Positions 58,072-64,000 of a stretch of 64,000 nucleotides of DNA are shown one piece after another. Source of the stretch: Streptococcus mitis (lineage in GTDB: Bacteria; Bacillota; Bacilli; Lactobacillales; Streptococcaceae); NCBI RefSeq assembly GCF_016658865.1, contig NZ_CP067992.1, positions 62,001-126,000 on the forward strand. The letters are read 5' to 3'. Under the pieces are notes generated by a model, which was not told where the DNA came from, made no database searches, and saw only the letters and a list, made by a program, of their open reading frames with translations. Every line of letters begins with the position of its first letter. The stretch's first letter is position 1. A program made the position numbers and the translations under genes.

Positions 58072-58221
58072 TTACTTAACTTCTGTAAACACAACGTGTT
58101 TGCGAAGTTTTGGTGAGTATTTCTTCAATTGAAGACGGTCTGGAGTGTTACGTTTGTTTTTAGAAGTAAGGTACAAGCGTTCACCAGATTCTTTGTGTTC
58201 AAGTGTAATATTTACGCGCAT
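58072..58221 (-). CDS. rpmG: Ribosomal protein L33
   Basis: A 49-residue 50S protein: [17 protein letters not shown], then [19 protein letters not shown] and a KHVVFTEVK end. It has no Cys pairs, so it is the zinc-independent form. ATG 58221-58219 follows GGAGAT and lies 15 bp after rpmF. Its last 30 bases plus a short stretch beyond are repeated at 54562-54591. The gene is therefore intact, but its tail appears to come from the inserted island. Confidence 0.93.
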
Positions 58222-58236
58222 GGTATCTCCCTTCTA

Positions 58237-58419
58237 TTATTCAGCTGATGCAGCTTTAGCGATTTTACGTCCTTTGTAGTATCCTTTAAGTGATACACGG
58301 TGAGAACGTGAGTAATCTCCAGTAGTTTCGTCAAAGTTTACAGATGGAGCTGTTACTTTGTAGTGTGTACGACGTTTGTTTTTCTTCGCTTTTGAAGTGC
58401 GACGTGCAGGTACTGCCAT
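58237..58419 (-). CDS. rpmF: Ribosomal protein L32
   Basis: A 60-residue 50S protein beginning [20 protein letters not shown], the L32 signature. No zinc-binding Cys pairs are present. It is first in the rpmF-rpmG unit. AAAGGAG lies 7 bp before the start. A plausible promoter on the minus strand is TTTACA, 17 bp, TTATAT, placing the start about 65 bp upstream. Confidence 0.96.
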
Positions 58420-58613
58420 TTTGATTTCTCCTTTAGGTATTTATATTCGATTCAATCTACTGATTTTCATCAACCATATAAGAATAACACATTTTTTTTG
58501 TAAAGTAAAGTTACTTGACAAAAAAAGATGAAAAAAATAGAAGCTATTCAATCTAATTAATCGAAATTTTCTGAAAATTCAAGAATTTTCTTCTGTTCAT
58601 TGCTTTTAAAATG

Positions 58614-58622
58614 TGCTATAAT
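58614..58622 (+). promoter_or_regulatory. Extended -10 promoter of ilvD
   Basis: TGc-TATAAT (hexamer 58617-58622), 28 bp before the ATG at 58650. The -35 is poor. There is no room for a T-box or other leader control. Confidence 0.65.
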
Positions 58623-58649
58623 AGTAAAAACTGAAATGGGAGGGAACAA

Positions 58650-60353
58650 ATGACTGAATTAGATAAACGTCATCGCAGTAGCATTTATGACAGTATGGTA
58701 AAATCACCAAACCGTGCCATGCTTCGTGCGACTGGTATGACAGATAAGGACTTTGAAACACCGATTGTGGGAGTGATTTCGACTTGGGCGGAAAATACAC
58801 CATGTAACATCCACTTGCATGATTTTGGGAAATTAGCCAAAGAAGGTGTCAAATCGGCAGGTGCGTGGCCTGTGCAGTTTGGGACTATCACTGTAGCGGA
58901 CGGGATTGCCATGGGAACGCCTGGTATGCGCTTCTCTTTGACATCTCGTGATATCATTGCGGACTCAATTGAGGCAGCTATGGGTGGTCACAATGTGGAT
59001 GCCTTTGTTGCTATCGGTGGCTGTGACAAGAACATGCCGGGTTCTATGATTGCCATTGCCAACATGGATATTCCAGCTATTTTCGCCTATGGTGGAACTA
59101 TTGCACCGGGAAATCTTGATGGTAAAGATATCGACTTGGTTTCTGTCTTTGAGGGTATCGGAAAATGGAACCACGGTGATATGACAGCTGAGGACGTGAA
59201 ACGTCTTGAATGTAATGCCTGCCCTGGCCCTGGTGGCTGTGGTGGTATGTACACTGCTAATACCATGGCGACTGCTATCGAAGTTTTGGGTATGAGTTTG
59301 CCAGGTTCTTCATCTCACCCAGCTGAATCAGCTGATAAGAAAGAAGACATCGAAGCAGCAGGACGTGCTGTTGTTAAGATGTTGGAACTTGGTCTCAAAC
59401 CATCAGATATCTTGACTCGTGAAGCCTTTGAAGATGCTATCACTGTAACTATGGCTCTCGGTGGTTCTACAAATGCCACTCTTCATTTGCTTGCCATTGC
59501 CCATGCTGCCAATGTTGACTTGTCACTTGAGGACTTCAATACGATCCAAGAGCGTGTGCCTCACTTGGCCGACTTGAAACCATCTGGTCAGTATGTCTTC
59601 CAAGACCTCTACGAAGTCGGTGGTGTGCCTGCGGTTATGAGATATCTCTTGGCAAATGGTTTCCTTCACGGAGACCGCATTACATGTACTGGTAAGACTG
59701 TTGCTGAGAACTTAGCTGACTTTGCAGACCTTACACCAGGTCAAAAAGTTATTATGCCACTTGAAAATCCAAAACGTGCGGATGGTCCGCTTATCATCTT
59801 GAACGGAAACCTTGCTCCTGACGGTGCGGTTGCCAAGGTTTCAGGTGTTAAAGTGCGTCGTCACGTTGGACCAGCTAAGGTCTTTGACTCAGAAGAAGAT
59901 GCTATTCAAGCCGTTCTGACAGATGAAATCGTTGATGGTGATGTAGTCGTTGTTCGTTTCGTTGGACCTAAGGGTGGTCCTGGTATGCCTGAGATGCTCT
60001 CACTTTCATCCATGATTGTTGGTAAAGGTCAAGGAGATAAGGTGGCCCTCTTGACGGACGGACGTTTCTCTGGTGGTACTTATGGTCTGGTTGTTGGACA
60101 TATCGCCCCTGAAGCTCAGGATGGTGGACCGATTGCTTACCTCCGTACAGGCGATATCGTTACGGTTGACCAAGATACCAAAGAAATTTCCATGGCCGTA
60201 TCGGAAGAAGAACTTGAAAAACGCAAGGCAGAAACAACCTTGCCACCACTCTACAGCCGTGGTGTTCTTGGTAAATATGCCCACATCGTATCATCTGCTT
60301 CACGCGGAGCCGTGACAGACTTCTGGAATATGGACAAGTCAGGTAAAAAATAA
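58650..60353 (+). CDS. ilvD: Dihydroxy-acid dehydratase
   Basis: A 567-residue enzyme that dehydrates 2,3-dihydroxy acids to 2-keto acids in valine, leucine and isoleucine synthesis. It holds an Fe-S cluster through Cys in [10 protein letters not shown] (about residue 51), [11 protein letters not shown] (about 124) and [16 protein letters not shown] (about 197). The C-terminal [13 protein letters not shown] and [10 protein letters not shown] motifs are typical. The start follows GGGAGGG. It stands alone without other ilv genes. A DUF59 Fe-S assembly gene lies close by on the other strand. Confidence 0.97.
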   Translation: MTELDKRHRSSIYDSMVKSPNRAMLRATGMTDKDFETPIVGVISTWAENTPCNIHLHDFGKLAKEGVKSAGAWPVQFGTITVADGIAMGTPGMRFSLTSRDIIADSIEAAMGGHNVDAFVAIGGCDKNMPGSMIAIANMDIPAIFAYGGTIAPGNLDGKDIDLVSVFEGIGKWNHGDMTAEDVKRLECNACPGPGGCGGMYTANTMATAIEVLGMSLPGSSSHPAESADKKEDIEAAGRAVVKMLELGLKPSDILTREAFEDAITVTMALGGSTNATLHLLAIAHAANVDLSLEDFNTIQERVPHLADLKPSGQYVFQDLYEVGGVPAVMRYLLANGFLHGDRITCTGKTVAENLADFADLTPGQKVIMPLENPKRADGPLIILNGNLAPDGAVAKVSGVKVRRHVGPAKVFDSEEDAIQAVLTDEIVDGDVVVVRFVGPKGGPGMPEMLSLSSMIVGKGQGDKVALLTDGRFSGGTYGLVVGHIAPEAQDGGPIAYLRTGDIVTVDQDTKEISMAVSEEELEKRKAETTLPPLYSRGVLGKYAHIVSSASRGAVTDFWNMDKSGKK

Positions 60354-60357
60354 ACTC

Positions 60358-60509
60358 ATACTCTTCGAAAATCAAATTCAAACCACGTCAACGTCGTCTT
60401 GCCGTAGGTATGGTTACTGACTTCGTCAGTTCTATCTACAACCTCAAAACACTGTTTTGAGCAGCCTGCGGCTAGTTTCCTAGTTTGCTCTTTGATTTTC
60501 ATTGAGTAT
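60358..60509. repeat. BOX element (A-B-C type)
   Basis: A 152-bp complete BOX. Ends are ATACTCTTCGAAAATC and GATTTTCATTGAGTAT, boxA has CAAACCACGTCAACGTCG, boxB GGTATGGTTACTGACTTCGT and boxC CTGCGGCTAGTTTCCTAG. It starts five bases after the ilvD stop. Confidence 0.94.
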
Positions 60510-60513
60510 TAAA

Positions 60514-60540
60514 AAGCAAGCCAACTTTGGCTTGCTTCTT
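60514..60540. terminator. Terminator between ilvD and the DUF59 gene
   Basis: Stem AAGCAAGCC / GGCTTGCTT with CTTTT following, placed between convergent genes. Confidence 0.8.
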
Positions 60541-60566
60541 TTCATCTTCAAAAGTAATTTACCTGC

Positions 60567-60908
60567 TTAACGAGGTGGCAGTCCAAGGGCAATGCGGCCG
60601 TAGCGACTGATTCGTGTAATCTTCCAGGCAGGCGACCAGGTAACTTCAACCTTGACATCTTCGATACCCTCGATTTGTTTCAGACCTGCGACGATTTCGA
60701 TAGGCAGGCTTTCGGCGCAATCACAGGCGGTGTCGGTGAAGGTCATGACAATCTTACAGAGCCCTGTTTCATCCAGATTGATTTCATAAATCAGCCCTAG
60801 ATTGTAAACATCCAATTCCACATCTGTATCAAAAACCTTCTCTAGTTTTTCGATAATTTGGTCTTGTATGGCCAAAGCGCGGTCATTGATTTTGATATCG
60901 TCTCTCAT
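60567..60908 (-). CDS. DUF59/SufT-like Fe-S cluster assembly factor
   Basis: A 113-residue MIP18-type protein. The motif ELDVYNLGLIYEINLD (about residue 31) and the loop FTDTACDCAESLPIEI with two Cys (about residue 63) fit the PaaD/SufT family, which helps mature Fe-S proteins. The C-terminal VEVTWSPAWKITRIS is also conserved. The ribosome site is GGAGGGAC. It is convergent with ilvD, whose product needs an Fe-S cluster, so a functional link is plausible though not shown by co-transcription. Confidence 0.85.
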   Translation of the reverse strand: MRDDIKINDRALAIQDQIIEKLEKVFDTDVELDVYNLGLIYEINLDETGLCKIVMTFTDTACDCAESLPIEIVAGLKQIEGIEDVKVEVTWSPAWKITRISRYGRIALGLPPR

Positions 60909-61032
60909 TACAGTCCCTCCACATGATAAATATCCTCTATTTTCTCATAATTCTGACAATTTGGCAAGTTTTTGATGAATTTCTGAAAAAAATATGATAA
61001 TATAAAGAAAACACTGAATCAAGGGGAAGCCT

Positions 61033-61884
61033 ATGGAGCAGATTGGAAAAGTCTTTAGACAATTACGAGAGTCAAGAAATATCTCGCTGAGACAAGCAAC
61101 TGGGGGACAATTTTCGCCGTCTATGTTATCCCGATTTGAAACTGGTCAGAGTGAGCTTTCGGTGGAAAAGTTTCTATTTGCTCTGGGGAATATATCTGCC
61201 AGTGTGGAGGAAATCCTTTTTCTTGCGAGAGGTTTTCAGTATGATGCAGATTCTGAGTTGAGAAAAGAAATCAAAGATGTCTTGGATCCAAAGAATATAG
61301 CTCCGCTTGAGGACTTGTATCGCAAGGAGTATCAAAAGCATGCCCATTCTCAAAACAAACAGAAACATATTCTAAATGCCATTATTATCAAGTCTTATAT
61401 AAAGAGCATGGATGAAAGGGTAGAGTTAACGGCAGAGGAAGAGAGAGTTCTTCATGACTACTTGTTTTCTACTGAGATTTGGGGAATCTATGAACTCAAT
61501 TTATTTTCAATCAGTTCTCCATTTTTATCTGTTTCTCTTTTCACTAGATATGTACGAGAAATGGTACGTAAATCTGATTTTCTAATGGAAATGTCTGGCA
61601 ATCGAAACCTTTTTCACACTATACTATTGAATGGTTTTTTAGCCAGCATTGAATGTGAAGAATTTACCAATGCCTCTTATTTTAAACGTGTTATCGAAGA
61701 GCATTTCTACAATGAAAATGAAACCTATTTCCGAACTGTCTATTTGTGGGCGGAAGGTCTCCTTGATAGCAAGCAAGGTAGAGTCAAGGAAGGACAGAAA
61801 AAGATGGAGAATGCTGTCCGTATTTTTGAGATGCTCGGCTGTAATAAATCTGCCGAATACTATAGAAATACGACCGATTGTTGA
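61033..61884 (+). CDS. Rgg/MutR-family transcriptional regulator
   Basis: A 283-residue protein. An N-terminal XRE-type helix-turn-helix (IGKVFRQLRESRNISLRQA, then SPSMLSRFETGQSELSVEKF; residues 4-60) is followed by an all-helical TPR-like domain of the Rgg type (about 70-280), which in relatives binds short peptides. The start follows AAGGGGAAGCCT. I looked for a short SHP-like peptide gene on both sides and found none that was convincing. The next gene, an MFS exporter, is the likely target. The end is marked by a hairpin CGATAGAA / TTCTATCG (61922-61967) with T run. Confidence 0.88.
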   Translation: MEQIGKVFRQLRESRNISLRQATGGQFSPSMLSRFETGQSELSVEKFLFALGNISASVEEILFLARGFQYDADSELRKEIKDVLDPKNIAPLEDLYRKEYQKHAHSQNKQKHILNAIIIKSYIKSMDERVELTAEEERVLHDYLFSTEIWGIYELNLFSISSPFLSVSLFTRYVREMVRKSDFLMEMSGNRNLFHTILLNGFLASIECEEFTNASYFKRVIEEHFYNENETYFRTVYLWAEGLLDSKQGRVKEGQKKMENAVRIFEMLGCNKSAEYYRNTTDC

Positions 61885-61921
61885 ATATCTGCAAACCAAG
61901 AAAATCATTTGAAATTTTAAG

Positions 61922-61976
61922 CGATAGAACTGTTGGGCTCTCTCGTGTCATTGGAGAAATTCTATCGTTTCTTTTT
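61922..61976 (+). terminator. Hairpin after the rgg gene
   Basis: An 8-bp stem CGATAGAA / TTCTATCG closes a longer imperfect stem and is followed by TTTCTTTTTG. It probably ends the rgg transcript. Confidence 0.65.
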
Positions 61977-62028
61977 GTTCATTTTATTTGTTGCATATAT
62001 TCAAAGTTTTTCCTCTAAAATTTCTAAG

Positions 62029-62037
62029 TGCTATACT
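62029..62037 (+). promoter_or_regulatory. Extended -10 promoter of the MFS gene
   Basis: TGc-TATACT (hexamer 62032-62037), 47 bp before the start codon. The weak -35 would fit activation by the adjacent Rgg protein. Confidence 0.55.
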
Positions 62038-62083
62038 ATAGTCATACTTCACATAAAACTTCGAACAAGAAGGGAGATTACCT

Positions 62084-63331
62084 ATGAAACTATTGTTCAG
62101 AAATCAAGCTTATCGTCTCTTGACTTTGTCACGCTTCTTCAATGCTTTTGGTGCTTCAATTTTCAACCTGGTCTTTATCGTCTATGCATCGACCCTGCCA
62201 CAAGCCTCCTTTGCTGTTGCTATGGCGAATATTGTCATGCTTCTTCCGACTCTCTTTACAGTTTTTGTAGGGATTCGGGCAGATTACACGAGGGACAAGG
62301 TCAAATGGATGGTCTATAGCGGTTTGTTTCAGGCGGTTTTATTTTTTCTAGCAGCCCTAGTTGTTCAGCAAGCTAGTCTCTTTGCCTTTTCTAGCCTGTG
62401 TTTAATCAATGTCATTAGTGATGTCATCAGTGATTTTGCTGGTGGTTTGCGTATGCCTCTCATTAAGGAAAAAGTAGCTGAAGATGATCTGATGGAGGCT
62501 TATTCTTTTTCCCAATTCATCACCTATATTTCAGCTATTGGTGGTCAAGCTTTTGGAGTCTGGCTCTTAGGACTATCGGTCAACAATTTTTCCCTCGTTG
62601 CAGGAATCAATGCCTGTTTTTTCCTCGTATCAGCTTCTGTTCTATTTTTAGGAAAAAGCAAATTGAGCCTGTCAATTTCATCTCCTGATGGTGAATCACT
62701 AAAAAATGAGAAGCTTTCTATCAAAGACCAATTTCTAACGATTTATCGAAATTTACGCCTTGTTTTTCTTAAAAGTGGACAGAAAAACTTTGGTTTTATG
62801 CTCTTTGCTGTCTTGCTTATCAATGCCTTGGGTGGCGCTTTGGGTGGAATTTATAATATCTTCTTTTTGAGCCATTCTCTCTTGAATTTTTCTTATACAG
62901 AGGCATTATTTATCAGTCAATTCTGTGCTTTGTTAGCAATCATCATTAGTAGCCTTACGGGCAATGATTATTTTGGGAAGCAGTCCTTGCCTAGATTGAT
63001 GATGTGGGCTACCGTAGGGCTCACTCTAATTGGTCTGGCTAACGTATTCAATCAAGTCGTGCTTGGTTTGCTATTTCTATTTTTAACTCTGTATGTGTCT
63101 GGTAAAGTTGCTCCAAAGATTAATGCCATGCTCATGAAAAATCTAGCTCCAGAGGTTTTAGCTCGTACCAGTAATTTTTTAGGTTTATTGTTTACCTTAT
63201 CCATACCTGTGGGAACAGCTTGTTTTTCACTAGTAGCCGTATGGAATATACAGTTGACTTGGATGCTATTTGTTGGTTTTTCCTTGCTAGCTATTCTTTT
63301 GACAGGTCTTAATCTCAAAAATGATATCTAA
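62084..63331 (+). CDS. MFS-family exporter
   Basis: A 415-residue transporter with about 12 hydrophobic segments. The N-terminus (RNQAYRLLTLSRFFNAFGASIFNLVF) and the loop GIRADYTRDKVKWMVYSG near residue 64 resemble the MFS_3/MefA-like drug efflux branch. The start follows GAAGGGAG. The substrate cannot be read. It stands behind the rgg gene, with its own promoter, and ends in a stop codon whose last base opens a BOX element. Confidence 0.85.
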   Translation: MKLLFRNQAYRLLTLSRFFNAFGASIFNLVFIVYASTLPQASFAVAMANIVMLLPTLFTVFVGIRADYTRDKVKWMVYSGLFQAVLFFLAALVVQQASLFAFSSLCLINVISDVISDFAGGLRMPLIKEKVAEDDLMEAYSFSQFITYISAIGGQAFGVWLLGLSVNNFSLVAGINACFFLVSASVLFLGKSKLSLSISSPDGESLKNEKLSIKDQFLTIYRNLRLVFLKSGQKNFGFMLFAVLLINALGGALGGIYNIFFLSHSLLNFSYTEALFISQFCALLAIIISSLTGNDYFGKQSLPRLMMWATVGLTLIGLANVFNQVVLGLLFLFLTLYVSGKVAPKINAMLMKNLAPEVLARTSNFLGLLFTLSIPVGTACFSLVAVWNIQLTWMLFVGFSLLAILLTGLNLKNDI

Positions 63332-63434
63332 TACTCTTCGAAAATCTCTTCAAACCACGTCAGTGTCGCCTTACCGTACTCAAGTACAGCTTGCGGCTAA
63401 CTTCCTAGTTTGCTTTTTGATTTTCATTGAGTAT
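63331..63434. repeat. BOX element (A-C type)
   Basis: A 104-bp BOX with ends ATACTCTTCGAAAATC and GATTTTCATTGAGTAT. It lacks boxB, like the element at 10167. It starts inside the stop codon of the MFS gene and lies between that gene and hisS. Confidence 0.93.
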
Positions 63435-63513
63435 AAATCCTAATTTTTTTCTTACTGTTTTAATCCCTTTATTTATGGTAAAATAAGACTATTAAGTTTA
63501 AAGAGGATTCCCT

Positions 63514-64000
63514 ATGAAATTACAAAAACCAAAAGGAACGCAGGATATTTTACCTGCTGAATCTGCCAAATGGCAGTACGTTGAGGGCTTTGCCCGTGAA
63601 ATTTTCAAGCGCTATAACTATGCAGAAGTGCGTACGCCTATTTTTGAGCATTACGAGGTCATCAGTCGCTCTGTCGGAGATACAACGGATATCGTAACCA
63701 AGGAAATGTACGATTTCTATGACAAGGGTGACCGTCATATTACCCTCCGTCCAGAAGGAACTGCGCCCGTTGTCCGTTCCTATGTGGAAAATAAACTTTT
63801 CGCCCCAGAAGTGCAAAAGCCAAGCAAGTTCTACTACATGGGTCCTATGTTCCGTTACGAGCGTCCACAGGCAGGACGTTTGCGCCAGTTCCACCAGATT
63901 GGTGTTGAGTGTTTTGGATCTAGCAATCCAGCTACCGATGTGGAAACAATCGCGATGGCAGCCCATTTCTTGAAAGAAATCGGTATCCAAGGTGTCAAAT
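63514..64000 (+). CDS. hisS: Histidyl-tRNA synthetase (3' end outside window)
   Basis: The first 162 codons of a class II synthetase. [14 protein letters not shown] is the HisRS start, motif 2 is seen as [20 protein letters not shown] followed by [10 protein letters not shown], and [14 protein letters not shown] binds the substrates. The start follows AAAGAGGATT. Extended -10 TGg-TAAAAT is at 63476-63484, which leaves only about 25 nt of leader, so there is no T-box here. Confidence 0.97.
   Translation, partial: MKLQKPKGTQDILPAESAKWQYVEGFAREIFKRYNYAEVRTPIFEHYEVISRSVGDTTDIVTKEMYDFYDKGDRHITLRPEGTAPVVRSYVENKLFAPEVQKPSKFYYMGPMFRYERPQAGRLRQFHQIGVECFGSSNPATDVETIAMAAHFLKEIGIQGVK

Noticed and set aside
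61885..62083. SHP-type pheromone gene next to rgg
   Set aside because: No short frame with a ribosome site and a hydrophobic, acidic-tailed peptide was found on either strand.
63435..63513. T-box leader before hisS
   Set aside because: Only about 25 nt lie between the predicted start of transcription and the ATG, too short for a T-box.

Overview
The window reads as chromosome of a mitis-group Streptococcus, most likely S. mitis or a close relative of S. pneumoniae. The evidence is the gene set (strH, bgaC with its mannose-family PTS, a ZmpC-type metalloprotease, pavB with SSURE repeats, the TCS08 pair), three BOX repeats, YSIRK signal peptides and TGn extended -10 promoters. Both ends cut genes: strH on the left (3' end missing) and hisS on the right (3' end missing).

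Region 1 (1-11.4 kb) is a host-glycan harvesting block. It holds StrH (beta-N-acetylhexosaminidase, minus strand), a GntR/HutC regulator, BgaC beta-galactosidase translationally coupled to PTS IIB-IIC-IID-IIA, AgaS isomerase and GalM. strH and bgaC have promoters of the same design, with a CcpA box (cre) at the same distance from the -10. Region 2 (11.6-17.4 kb) is a 1939-residue M26 zinc metalloprotease with nine exact 81-bp repeats.

Region 3 (17.4-21.9 kb) is the most unusual part. A candidate small RNA or attenuator precedes a tight four-gene operon: a GtfA/TarM-like glycosyltransferase, a sodium:solute symporter broken by one in-frame TGA, a CMP-sialate synthetase-like protein and a GT52 sialyltransferase-like protein. 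No sialic acid biosynthesis genes are present here, so the operon looks built to sialylate a surface glycan with scavenged sialic acid.

Region 4 (22.1-38.6 kb) holds two giant LPXTG surface proteins. One has 2047 residues and 17 MucBP-like repeats. The other has 3337 residues and ten 210-bp repeats. They share an almost identical C-terminal coding end and downstream terminator.

Region 5 (38.8-50.1 kb) carries a VOC protein, a CstR-type persulfide-sensing repressor with a divergent rhodanese/CoA-disulfide-reductase/rhodanese operon and a clear operator, a nucleoside phosphorylase, TrkH/TrkA potassium uptake, PavB and the TCS08 regulator/kinase pair. Region 6 (50.2-54.5 kb) has rpsD, two tandem Fst-family type I toxin-antitoxin cassettes that are easily missed because the toxins are 30-31 codons, an XpaC/TelA pair and an HXXEE membrane protein.

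Region 7 (54.5-58.2 kb) is an AT-rich restriction-modification island (Dam-like methylase plus AlwI-like endonuclease). It sits at the 3' end of rpmG and is flanked by a 30-bp direct repeat of the rpmG tail, as expected for site-specific insertion. Region 8 (58.2-64 kb) is rpmG, rpmF, ilvD, a DUF59 Fe-S assembly protein, an Rgg regulator, an MFS exporter and hisS. As I recall pneumococcal gene order, regions 1-6 and 8 lie on opposite sides of the origin there, so this chromosome is probably inverted around the origin relative to pneumococcus.
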